From Massilia sp. ST3 (GTDB taxonomy: Bacteria > Pseudomonadota > Gammaproteobacteria > Burkholderiales > Burkholderiaceae_D): DNA of 35,008 nt. The DNA lies in the NCBI RefSeq assembly GCF_018119405.1, contig NZ_JAGPWC010000053.1:1-35008 (forward strand), in the 5' to 3' direction. The position numbers were made by a program, and so were the translations under genes. Under the pieces are notes generated by a model. That model worked only from the letters and a program-made list of their open reading frames with translations. It was not told the origin of the DNA and did not search any database. Shown piece by piece: positions 16,537 through 24,152 of this stretch (the first letter of the stretch is position 1; every line of letters begins with the position of its first letter).

Positions 16537-17477
16537 TCCTGTTCGCTACCGCCTCGGCCGGCCTCGCGCTTGGCGCACTGGCCCTGTTCTCGCACCGCAC
16601 GGCACGGCGCATCGAGGCCTTCCTGCCGCCGGCCGGCCGCTTCGTCGAGATCGACGGCCAGCGCCTGCATGTGCGCGACGAAGGCAGCGGGCCGCTGCTG
16701 CTGCTGCTGCACGGACTGGGCGGCAACCTGGGCCACTTCAACTTCGGCGCCTGCGCGGAACTGAAGCAGCGCTTCCGCGTGGTGGCCGTCGACCGTCCGG
16801 GTTCGGGCTACTCGGCGCGCGCCGGCAATGCGCCGGCCGACCTCTCGAGCCAGGCGCGCGTGCTGGCGCGCCTGATCGACGCCCTCGGGCTGGAACGGCC
16901 CACCGTGGTCGGCCACTCGCTCGGCGGCGCCGCCGCGCTCACGCTGGCGGTCGAGCATCCGCAGCTGGTGGGGGCGCTGGCCCTGGTGGCGCCGCTGACC
17001 CATGCGCCCAAGGCGGTGCCGTCCGTGTTCCGCGCGCTCGCGATCCGGCCGCGCTGGCTGCGCGGGCTGTTCGCGCACACGCTTGCGGTGCCGGCCTCGA
17101 TCGCCGCCAGTCGCCGCGTGCTGGAACAGGTATTCGGACCCGAGCCGGTGACGCCCGACTTCCCCACCCGCGGCGGCGGCCTGCTCAGCCTGCGGCCGCG
17201 GCACTTCCTGGCCAGCGCCGCCGACCTGGAAGCCCTGCCCGCCCACATGGCGGCGCTGGAACCGCGCTACGGCGAGCTGCGGGTGCCGCTGGCGATCCTG
17301 TTCGGGCGCGACGACCGCCTGCTGTGCTGGCGCGCCAACGGGCAGGCCATGCTGGACAAGGCCCCGTGGGCGCGCCTGGACGTGGTCGAGGGCGGGCACA
17401 TGCTGCCGGTGACGCGGCCCGGATTGACCGCCAGTTTCATCGCCGAAGCCGCGGCCGCGCGCGAGCTGGACCTGTAA
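16533..17477 (+). CDS. Alpha/beta hydrolase, likely esterase of the monooxygenase operon
   Basis: A 314-residue alpha/beta-hydrolase-fold enzyme. The oxyanion segment is LLLLHGLGGN, the nucleophile elbow is GHSLGG (Ser129), the acid is in FGRDDRLL (Asp260 or 261) and the histidine is in GGHMLP (His289), a complete triad in the expected order. The N-terminus (MILFATASAGLALGALALFS) is hydrophobic and could be a membrane anchor or an uncleaved signal. Being coupled by ATGA to the SDR and downstream of the Baeyer-Villiger enzyme, it most probably hydrolyses the ester or lactone that enzyme makes. The family is too broad to name a substrate. Confidence 0.88.
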   Translation: MILFATASAGLALGALALFSHRTARRIEAFLPPAGRFVEIDGQRLHVRDEGSGPLLLLLHGLGGNLGHFNFGACAELKQRFRVVAVDRPGSGYSARAGNAPADLSSQARVLARLIDALGLERPTVVGHSLGGAAALTLAVEHPQLVGALALVAPLTHAPKAVPSVFRALAIRPRWLRGLFAHTLAVPASIAASRRVLEQVFGPEPVTPDFPTRGGGLLSLRPRHFLASAADLEALPAHMAALEPRYGELRVPLAILFGRDDRLLCWRANGQAMLDKAPWARLDVVEGGHMLPVTRPGLTASFIAEAAAARELDL

Positions 17478-17487
17478 GGAAACGGCC

Positions 17488-18057
17488 ATGTACGTGATCC
17501 ACACCGCGCGCCTTGCCCTGCGCACCTGGCGTTCCAACGACGCCGCCGCCTTCCACGCGATCAACCAGGATCCGCGCGTGATCGAACACCTGGCCGGACC
17601 GATGAACATGGCGCAGATCGAGGCCTTCATCGAAACCCAGAACGCCCTGTTTGCACGGAGCGGCGCGTGCTACCTTGCGGCGACCCTGGCCCACAGCGGC
17701 AGCCTGATCGGCTTCGTCGGCCTCCGGCATCACCTCGACGTCCCGAGCAGCGGGCTGCCCTTCGCGCCCTGCACCGACATCGGCTGGCGCCTCGGCGCGG
17801 CCTACTGGGGCAGCGGATATGCCCACGAGGCGGCCGCGGCCTGCCTGCGCCACGGCTTCGAACTCCTGGGACTGGATGAGATCGTGTCCTTCACGACGCC
17901 GCGCAACCTGCGCTCGCGCCGCCTGATGGAGAAGCTGGGGATGCGCCGCGACGAAGCCGGCGACTTCGCGCATCCGGCCCTGGCGCCGGACCACCCGCTG
18001 TCGCGGCACCTGCTGTACCGCCTCGCGCGCGGCGCGGCGCCGCGAGACGACGCCTAG
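17488..18057 (+). CDS. GNAT-family N-acetyltransferase, RimJ/RimL type
   Basis: A 189-residue acetyl-CoA dependent acyltransferase. The RimJ/RimL-like pattern is HTARLALRTWRSNDAAAF at the start, then DIGWRLGAAYWGSGYAHEAAAACLRHGFELLGLDEIVSFTTPRNLRSRRLMEKLGM. The motif A acetyl-CoA loop (GSGYAHEA) and the asparagine-rich 'N-x-x-S' segment are intact. Proteins of this type acetylate protein N-termini, antibiotics or small amines; the target is unknown. It starts 10 nt after the hydrolase with a good AAGGAAA site, so it is probably co-transcribed. Its TAG stop shares the palindrome CTAG (18054-18057) with the stop of the convergent gene. Confidence 0.85.
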   Translation: MYVIHTARLALRTWRSNDAAAFHAINQDPRVIEHLAGPMNMAQIEAFIETQNALFARSGACYLAATLAHSGSLIGFVGLRHHLDVPSSGLPFAPCTDIGWRLGAAYWGSGYAHEAAAACLRHGFELLGLDEIVSFTTPRNLRSRRLMEKLGMRRDEAGDFAHPALAPDHPLSRHLLYRLARGAAPRDDA

Positions 18058-18470
18058 CGTTCGCGCGCCGAGGTGTCCTGGTCGCGGTCGGTCGCGGTGC
18101 TGCGCTGCCCGCCCGAGCCCTGCTGGTTGAGTTCGCCGGACTGGCGGTTGCCGCCGCCGGCGCCGCTACCGCTGCCGGGCCTGGACTTGCCCATGCCGCC
18201 CATGCCGACATCGAGTTGCCCTTCCTTGCTGTCGTTCCTGAATCCCTGGTCCGCGCACTCGGCTTCCGAGCCGCCGGCCAGCAGGTCGTCGGTGCGCCCG
18301 GCCTGCTGGTTGCCGCCCTGCCCGCCTTGTTGCACTTGCGCATTGCCGGACATGCTGCCGATGTCGCCGGTGCCGCCGGTCCCCATGGTGCCCGCGCTGC
18401 TGCTGCCGTCGCGGGTGAGCTGGTCGTAGCTGCGTCCCTTGGCGTCCTTGTCTCCGCTTTGCATTGCCAT
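18054..18470 (-). CDS. Gly/Ser/Gln-rich small protein, function unknown
   Basis: A 138-residue, very hydrophilic, low-complexity protein that I cannot assign to a family. It is rich in Gly, Ser, Gln and Asp with repeated GGxGG and QQGGQGGNQQ stretches, ends in a charged tail (TDRDQDTSARER), has one cysteine and has no signal peptide or membrane segment, so it is predicted to be disordered. The ATG at 18470 is strongly supported by AGGAGG 5 nt upstream; longer in-frame extensions to 18929 run into the antisense of the KefF-like gene. The composition recalls bacterial stress-induced glycine-rich proteins, but that is only a resemblance. Its stop codon shares CTAG with the convergent acetyltransferase. 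Confidence 0.6.
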   Translation of the reverse strand: MAMQSGDKDAKGRSYDQLTRDGSSSAGTMGTGGTGDIGSMSGNAQVQQGGQGGNQQAGRTDDLLAGGSEAECADQGFRNDSKEGQLDVGMGGMGKSRPGSGSGAGGGNRQSGELNQQGSGGQRSTATDRDQDTSARER

Positions 18471-18547
18471 GCTGGCCTCCTGTGAGAAAAGTATCGACCT
18501 TTCATCATAGACGGCCATGTCGAAACCGCCATAGGCGCACGGGTGAG

Positions 18548-18566
18548 GGAGCTGTAGGACAGCTCC
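18548..18566. promoter_or_regulatory. Perfect palindrome between divergent genes
   Basis: GGAGCTGT-AGG-ACAGCTCC is an 8-bp stem with a 3-nt centre, in the 130-nt gap between the Gly-rich gene (start 18470, minus) and the KefF-like gene (start 18601, plus). It could be an operator shared by both genes. There is no T tract for a terminator on the plus strand. Confidence 0.4.
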
Positions 18567-18600
18567 GCCCTTGCCTCGCAGGATGTACAATCGGGCAACA

Positions 18601-19194
18601 ATGTTTGAAAGCCAAGCTCGCATGTCCCCTTCGCCCCGCGCCCTGGTGGTCTTCGCCGATCCCGCCCTCCACCGTTCCCGCATCAGCCGCCGCGTCGGCG
18701 AAGCCGCCCGCAGCCTGCCCGATGTCGTGGTCCAGGACCTGTACGAGCTGTACCCGGACCTGTATGTCGACGTGCGCCGCGAGCGCGCGCTGCTGAAGGA
18801 GGCCGACCTGGTGGTCTTCGCCTTCCAGCTGAGCTGGTACGCGATGCCGGCCCTGCTCAAGGAATGGTTCGACACCGTCTTCAAGCCCGAGTGGACCGGA
18901 CCCGGCGAGCGGGCGCGCCTGGCCGGCAAGTCGTGCTGGGCCGCGGTCGGCTGCGCCAGCCAGCCCGGCGACTACCGGCCCGGAGGCCGCCACGGCCGCC
19001 CGCTGGCTGACTACCTGGCGCCGCTCGAGCAGAGCGCGCGCGCCTGCGGAATGCGCTGGATCGAACCCCACGTGTTCTACGGCGCCGAGGGCGCCGACGC
19101 CCAGGCTGTCGACGCCCATGCGGCGCAGCTGCGCGCACTGCTGGCCGGGCACCTCGAACGCCTTGCCCTGGAAGGAGTCCCGCATGGAGCATAG
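18601..19194 (+). CDS. kefF: KefF-like NAD(P)H oxidoreductase (flavodoxin fold)
   Basis: A 197-residue FMN-binding quinone-reductase-type protein, the cytoplasmic ancillary subunit that activates Kef potassium efflux channels. The sequence follows KefF closely: ALVVFADPALHRSRISRRV, then VVVQDLYELYPDLYVDV, LKEADLVVFAFQLSWYAMPALLKEWFDTVF, and the glycine-rich segment before PLADYLAPLEQSARACGMRWIEPHVFYG. Start candidates are 18601 and 18622 (MSPSPRAL); neither has a strong ribosome site, and 18622 would match the family N-terminus best. The gene overlaps kefC by 11 nt, so the two are co-translated. The start is the only real uncertainty. Confidence 0.85.
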   Translation: MFESQARMSPSPRALVVFADPALHRSRISRRVGEAARSLPDVVVQDLYELYPDLYVDVRRERALLKEADLVVFAFQLSWYAMPALLKEWFDTVFKPEWTGPGERARLAGKSCWAAVGCASQPGDYRPGGRHGRPLADYLAPLEQSARACGMRWIEPHVFYGAEGADAQAVDAHAAQLRALLAGHLERLALEGVPHGA

Positions 19195-20986
19195 CGTGCT
19201 CACCGTCGCCGTGGTCTTCCTGGCCGCCGCCGTCATCGCCGTGCCGCTGGCGCGCGCCCTCGGCCTGGGCGCGGTGCTCGGCTACCTGTTGGCCGGGATC
19301 GCCATCGGTCCCTGGGGCCTGGGCCTGATCAGCGATGTCGACACCATCCTGCACTTTTCCGAGTTCGGCGTGGTGCTGCTGCTGTTCGTGATCGGCCTGG
19401 AACTCGAGCCTCAGCGCCTGTGGTCGCTGCGGCGCTCGATCTTCGGCTGGGGCGCTGCCCAAGTGGGCGCCGTGGCGGCCGTGCTGTTCGGGGCCGCCTG
19501 GGCCGCCGGCATTCCCTGGCAGGTCGCCCTGGTCGCCGCCCTCGGGCTGTCGCTGTCCTCCACCGCCATCGCCCTGACCACGATGCAGGAGCGCAACCTG
19601 CTGCCCACCCCCGCTGGCCAGGCGGGCTTTTCCATCCTGCTGTTCCAGGACATCGCCGCCATTCCCATGATCGCGCTGGTGCCGGTGCTGGGCGCGGGCG
19701 ACGCCGACCCGCACGGCGGCTGGGCCGGGGTGCTCAAGCCGGCGGCCGTCATCCTGGGCCTGCTGGCCGTCGGCCACTACCTGGTGCGCCCGGTGCTGCG
19801 CGTGATCGCAGGCACCCGCATGCGCGAGATCTTCACCGCCTTCGCACTGCTGCTGGTGATCTCGGTGTCGCTGCTGATGCAGTGGATCGGCATGTCGATG
19901 GCGCTCGGCGCCTTCCTGGCCGGGGTCCTGCTGGCCAATTCCGAGTACCGCCACGCGCTCGAGACCGACCTGGAGCCCTTCAAGGGCCTGCTGCTCGGCC
20001 TGTTCTTCATCGCGGTCGGCATGTCGGTCGACTTCGGGGTGTTCTTCGCCCAGCCCTGGCGCATCGTCGGGATGGCGCTCGCCTTCCTGGTCCTCAAGCT
20101 GCTGGCGCTCTACCTGCTGGCGCGCGCCTTCGGCATGGCGGGACGCCAGCGCACCCTGTTCGCCTTCCTGTTGGCGCAAGGCGGCGAATTCGCCTTCGTG
20201 GTGTTCGGCGCGGCCGCCGCGGCGCGCGCCTTTTCGGCCGAGACGGCCTCGATCCTGGTGGTGGTGGTGGCGCTGTCGATGATGGCCACGCCGCTGCTGC
20301 TGATCCTGTACGACCGGGTCCTGGAGCCGCGCTGGAACGGCCAGAAGAAGCAACGCAAGGCCGACCGCATCGAGGCCAACGAGGGCCACGTCATCATCGC
20401 CGGCTTCGGCCGCTTCGGCCAGATCGTCGGCCGCCTGCTGCACGCCAACCAGGTGCCGCTGACCATGCTGGACCACGACCCCGACCACATCGACACCCTG
20501 CGCGACTTCGGCTTCAAGGTCTTCTACGGCGACGCCACCCGCACCGACCTGCTGCACGCCGCGGGCGCCGGCAAGGCGCGCGCCCTGGTGATCGCCATCG
20601 ACGGCATCGACGACAGCCTCAAGCTGGCGGCGGCGGTGCGCCGCGAGTATCCGGACCTCGCCATCCTGGCGCGCGCCCGCAACATCACCCACTACTACCA
20701 GCTGATGGACCTGGGCGTGACCGTGATCGAGCGCGAGACCTTCGAGGCGGCCCTCATGATGGGGCGCAAGGTCATGGAGCAACTTGGATTCGGCGCCTAC
20801 CTGTCGCGCCAGGCGGCGATGCGCTTCCGCGAGCACAACCTGCAGAGCGTCCACGCGGTCTATCCCTACTACAAGGACCGCGAGCAGTACGTGTCGCTGG
20901 CCAAGCGCGCCAACGACGAACTGCATGCGATGTTCGAGCGCGACTTCGTGGCCATGAAGCGCGATCACGAGGATGGCGACGACTGA
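19184..20986 (+). CDS. kefC: Glutathione-regulated potassium efflux protein, KefB/KefC type
   Basis: A 600-residue inner-membrane K+/H+ antiporter-like channel of the CPA2 family. The first 390 residues or so hold about 12 hydrophobic helices, with typical motifs GYLLAGIAIGPWGLGLI, FSEFGVVLLLFVIGLELEP, LGLSLSSTAIAL, FQDIAAIPM and LAQGGEFAFVVFGAA. A cytoplasmic RCK/KTN domain begins at VIIAGFGRFGQIVGRLL and carries the acidic DHDPDHID nucleotide loop. In the family, glutathione keeps it closed and glutathione adducts open it, protecting against electrophiles by acidifying the cell. The start at 19184 has AAGGAG upstream. The preceding KefF-like protein is its regulatory partner. Confidence 0.92.
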   Translation: MEHSVLTVAVVFLAAAVIAVPLARALGLGAVLGYLLAGIAIGPWGLGLISDVDTILHFSEFGVVLLLFVIGLELEPQRLWSLRRSIFGWGAAQVGAVAAVLFGAAWAAGIPWQVALVAALGLSLSSTAIALTTMQERNLLPTPAGQAGFSILLFQDIAAIPMIALVPVLGAGDADPHGGWAGVLKPAAVILGLLAVGHYLVRPVLRVIAGTRMREIFTAFALLLVISVSLLMQWIGMSMALGAFLAGVLLANSEYRHALETDLEPFKGLLLGLFFIAVGMSVDFGVFFAQPWRIVGMALAFLVLKLLALYLLARAFGMAGRQRTLFAFLLAQGGEFAFVVFGAAAAARAFSAETASILVVVVALSMMATPLLLILYDRVLEPRWNGQKKQRKADRIEANEGHVIIAGFGRFGQIVGRLLHANQVPLTMLDHDPDHIDTLRDFGFKVFYGDATRTDLLHAAGAGKARALVIAIDGIDDSLKLAAAVRREYPDLAILARARNITHYYQLMDLGVTVIERETFEAALMMGRKVMEQLGFGAYLSRQAAMRFREHNLQSVHAVYPYYKDREQYVSLAKRANDELHAMFERDFVAMKRDHEDGDD

Positions 20987-21161
20987 AAATCACCCACACG
21001 GGATGGTTGGCGGAAAGCCGACTGCCAGGCGCTTGGGTTGCCGATAAGCCTAGCCAAGTTGTCTACAAGGGGGCGCCGATGTCGCGTAAACGCATCGCAG
21101 CTCCCTTTCTCACCTTAGTTTCCATAAGGCACTGATATATACTCGGCAGCACGATTCCCGG
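20987..21161 (+). other. Leader region of the PAS-GGDEF-EAL gene, possible structured RNA
   Basis: This 175-nt gap has no gene. A hairpin GTTGGC-GGAAA-GCCGAC is followed by a second imperfect stem around GGGTTGCCGAT. AT-rich sequence (TGATATATACT, near 21133) just upstream of the coding region could be a -10. The string GGGTTGCCGA resembles the 3' part of c-di-GMP-I riboswitches, but the conserved 5' half is not seen, so no riboswitch is called. Confidence 0.25.
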
Positions 21162-23996
21162 TTGCATGGACGGGACCAGTTTCCACCTCACGCCGCGCTA
21201 TCTGGCCTTATCTTGGACACCATCCGCCCGCCGTCGCCACGCTCCAGTATCGTGGCCGAAGAAAACTCCGCCCTGATCGATAACTCGCTGGATCTGCTGG
21301 CGATGCTCGACCACGAAGGACGCTTCCTGCGCGTGAACTCGGCGGCCAGTGCGCTGCTGGGCTACGAGCCCGTGGAACTGCTGGGCCGCCATTACAGCGA
21401 CCTGGTCCACCCGGGCGACCACGAGCGCGCGGCCGCCATCGACGCCAGCCTGCGCAACGAGTCGCCCGCGCGCCACGATGTGCGGCTGCGTTTCGTGCGC
21501 AGGGACGGCATGGTGATCCTCATGTCCAGCTCGGTGCGCTGGAACGCCGAGTTGCAGTGCATGATCTCGACCTCGCGCGACATTAGCCAGCAGGAGCGCG
21601 ACCGCGACGCGCTGCGCCAGTCCAAGGACCGGCTTGACGCGATGCTCGAAAGTATCGGCGACGCCTTCTTCGCGGTCGATGGAAACTGGCACGTCAGCTA
21701 CGCCAACCGCAAGGCGGGCGCCTTCGTCGGCATCGAGGTCGATCAGGCGATCGGCCGCCACATCCTCGAGGTGGTCCCCGCCCTCGAGCATGCCGAGGTC
21801 ATGGCGCATTATCGCGAGGCGATGGTGAGCCGCGAGGCCCGCAGCGTCGAGGTCTACTGGGAGCCGCTCGCGGTCTGGCTCGAGGTACGCATCTATCCCA
21901 GCGAGGATGGACTATCGGTCTACTTCCACGAGATCACCGAGAAACGCAAAGCCGAAGCCGCGGTGCGCGCCAGCGAACAGCGCTTCCGCAGCCTGTTCCA
22001 GCAGGCAGGCGACAGCATCATGATCGTCGACCGCAACTTGTCGATCGTGGCCGTCAACGGCCAGGCCTGCGCCTGTTATGGGTATACCGAGGATGAATTC
22101 ATCGGCAAGAAGGTTAGCGACATCAAGCTCGACGGCGCTAGCCTGGCGAGCCTGGGGCAGGCCTTGCGCGCCGGGCGCCCGCAGTTGCTGCGCACCCGGA
22201 AGACACGCAAGGACGGCAGCAGCTTCCCGGCCGAAGTCCACGTTTCGCGCATCGAAGACGGTGGCGAAGAACTCTACCTTGCCATCATCCGCGACCTGAG
22301 CGACCGTGAACAAACCGAGCGCCAGCTGCGCGACAGCGAACGGCGCTTGCGCGAAGTCATCGAGATGACCCCCGCCGGCTATCTGGTGGCCTGCGCCGGC
22401 GGCCTGCTGCGGGAGGTCAATCCCGCCCTGTGCGCCCTGACCGGCCACGCGCGCGAGGCCTTGGTCGGCCAGCCGCTGGCCGAGCTGTTCGTGGCCTTTC
22501 CCTGGCAGGCCCTGGACGACGCCAGCGCCAGCGCCGTGCAGGGGCTGGAGGCGGTGATCCGCCACCGCGATGGCCACCATCTGCACGTCCTGTTCAACGG
22601 GAACATCGAACGCGGCGCCGACGGCCGCCTGGCCAGCCTGACCGGCCTGATGGCCGACATCACGGGACGCAAGCTGGCCGAGAGCCGCCTGCGCGAGCTG
22701 GCCACCCACGACACCCTGACCGGCCTGCCCAACCGCGCCCTGCTCGGCGAACGCATCCAGGACATGCTGGACCGCTGTCCCGCCGCCGAGTCGGTGGCGG
22801 TGCTCTTCCTTGACCTCGACCGCTTCAAGGAAGTCAACGACTCCTTCGGCCACGAGATGGGCGACGTGCTGCTGTGCGAAGTGGCGCGCCGCCTGAGCGG
22901 CGCCGTGCGCGCCGACGACCTGGTCGCGCGCCTGGGCGGCGACGAGTTCGTGGTGGCGGCGTCCTGCGCCAACGGGAACGCGGGCGCGGCGCGCATCGCC
23001 GACAAGCTGCTCGAGGCGATGACGACGCCCGTGATCGTCGGCGGCCACGAGATCATCGTCGGCGCGTCGATCGGCATCAGCATGTATCCGCGCGACGCGC
23101 GCACCCGCGAGACCCTGTTCCAGTCGGCCGACACCGCGATGTATCGCGCCAAGGCGTCGGGGCGCAACCGCTACCGCTTCTTCGAGCCGGAGATGACCGT
23201 GGAAACCCAGGTGCGCATGGCGCTCGAGGTGTCGCTGCGACCCGCGCTGGCGCGGCGCGAGTTCGAGCTGCACTACCAGCCGCGCGTCGATCTGCGCAGC
23301 ATGGAGCCGGTCGGCATGGAAGCCCTGATCCGCTGGAACCACCCGGAGCGCGGACGCGTCCCGCCCCAGCAGTTCATCGGCATCGCCGAGGAGACCGGGA
23401 TGATCGCGGCCATCGGCCACTGGGTCCTGCAGGAAGCCTGCGCCCAGACCAGGCGCCTGATCGACGAATACGGCCGCCCGATCCGGGTCTCGGTCAACGT
23501 CTCGGCGCGCCAGCTGGCCCAGCCCGGCTTCGGCGCCGAGGTGCGCGACGTGCTGGCCCGCACCGGCCTGCCGCCGTCCTGCCTGGAGCTGGAACTGACC
23601 GAAAGCGCCCTGATCGAGGACATCGAGCACACCGCCTCGATGCTGCGCGAGCTGAAGAAGCTGGGCCTGGTGCTGGCGGTGGACGACTTCGGCACCGGCT
23701 ATTCGAGCCTGGCCTACCTGCGCCGCTTCCCGATCGACGTGCTCAAGCTGGACCGTTCTTTCGTGCTGCAGCAGGACGACACGATCACCGCCTTCGACTT
23801 CGTCAAGGCCTTCGTCGGCATGGCGCACGCGCTCAACATGGCGGTGGTGGCCGAGGGCGTCGAGACGGCCGAGGTGCTGGACTTCCTGTGCGCGGCCTCG
23901 TGCGACGAGGCGCAGGGCTACTACCTGGCGCGGCCCGCGCCGCTGGACGCGGTGCGCGATCTGCTGGCGCCGAGCGCGCCGCGGCTGGCTGGCTAG
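21162..23996 (+). CDS. Multi-PAS diguanylate cyclase/phosphodiesterase (GGDEF-EAL)
   Basis: A cytoplasmic protein of up to 944 residues. Four PAS-like domains are visible at about 35-160, 165-285, 288-405 and 408-515 (for example LLAMLDHEGRFLRVNSAAS and SIMIVDRNLSIVAVNGQA). A GGDEF domain follows at about 525-680, with an intact GGDEF motif starting at residue 592, and an EAL domain at about 700-935 with MEALIRWN (Glu720), SVNVSARQ, ELTES, DDFGTGYSS, LKLDRSF, AEGVET and DEAQGYYLA. Both active sites look intact, so synthesis, breakdown or both are possible. There is no transmembrane segment. No in-frame ATG exists near the start. Candidates are TTG at 21162, TTG at 21213 and GTG at 21252; none has a convincing ribosome site, so the N-terminus is uncertain by about 30 residues. 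Confidence 0.9.
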   Translation: MHGRDQFPPHAALSGLILDTIRPPSPRSSIVAEENSALIDNSLDLLAMLDHEGRFLRVNSAASALLGYEPVELLGRHYSDLVHPGDHERAAAIDASLRNESPARHDVRLRFVRRDGMVILMSSSVRWNAELQCMISTSRDISQQERDRDALRQSKDRLDAMLESIGDAFFAVDGNWHVSYANRKAGAFVGIEVDQAIGRHILEVVPALEHAEVMAHYREAMVSREARSVEVYWEPLAVWLEVRIYPSEDGLSVYFHEITEKRKAEAAVRASEQRFRSLFQQAGDSIMIVDRNLSIVAVNGQACACYGYTEDEFIGKKVSDIKLDGASLASLGQALRAGRPQLLRTRKTRKDGSSFPAEVHVSRIEDGGEELYLAIIRDLSDREQTERQLRDSERRLREVIEMTPAGYLVACAGGLLREVNPALCALTGHAREALVGQPLAELFVAFPWQALDDASASAVQGLEAVIRHRDGHHLHVLFNGNIERGADGRLASLTGLMADITGRKLAESRLRELATHDTLTGLPNRALLGERIQDMLDRCPAAESVAVLFLDLDRFKEVNDSFGHEMGDVLLCEVARRLSGAVRADDLVARLGGDEFVVAASCANGNAGAARIADKLLEAMTTPVIVGGHEIIVGASIGISMYPRDARTRETLFQSADTAMYRAKASGRNRYRFFEPEMTVETQVRMALEVSLRPALARREFELHYQPRVDLRSMEPVGMEALIRWNHPERGRVPPQQFIGIAEETGMIAAIGHWVLQEACAQTRRLIDEYGRPIRVSVNVSARQLAQPGFGAEVRDVLARTGLPPSCLELELTESALIEDIEHTASMLRELKKLGLVLAVDDFGTGYSSLAYLRRFPIDVLKLDRSFVLQQDDTITAFDFVKAFVGMAHALNMAVVAEGVETAEVLDFLCAASCDEAQGYYLARPAPLDAVRDLLAPSAPRLAG

Positions 23997-24035
23997 CATA
24001 CCCGCAGACTGCTTATTGCCGCTACCCGCAAGACC

Positions 24036-24120
24036 GCCGCCCCGGCGAAGGCCGGGGCCCAAGTTCGTGAAGCAGTCGAGACGCAAGCAAAACTTGGGTT
24101 CCGGCCTTCGCCGGAACGAC
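24036..24120. repeat. Inverted pair of REP-like elements (CCGGCGAAGGCCGG family)
   Basis: The left copy (24036-24063) contains CCCCGGCGAAGGCCGGGG followed by CCCAAG. The right copy (24093-24120) reads CTTGGGTTCCGGCC, then TTCGCCGGAACGAC, its inverted partner. The stem-forming core CCGGC-loop-GCCGG is shared with copies at 33333 and 33520. They lie between the convergent GGDEF-EAL and GH43 genes and fill most of the 156-nt gap, where they may act as transcription or mRNA barriers. The right copy is followed by GGTTTTAC, as is the array at 33464. Confidence 0.8.
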
Positions 24121-24152
24121 GGTTTTACGAGTAGCGAAACAAACTGGACTAC

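Noticed and set aside
18881..20968. Long frames antisense to kefC (695 codons) and to the GGDEF-EAL gene (21912-24086, 724 codons)
   Set aside because: Products of GC-rich third positions; the sense frames carry complete domain signatures.
20987..21161. c-di-GMP-I (GEMM) riboswitch before the GGDEF-EAL gene
   Set aside because: Only a GGGTTGCCGA-like segment matches. The conserved 5' half with the GCAAA-containing junction and the P2 helix is not found.
24036..24120. Attachment site or transposon end
   Set aside because: No integrase, transposase or target-site duplication is visible, and the same core recurs at 33333-33547 as a dispersed REP-like repeat.
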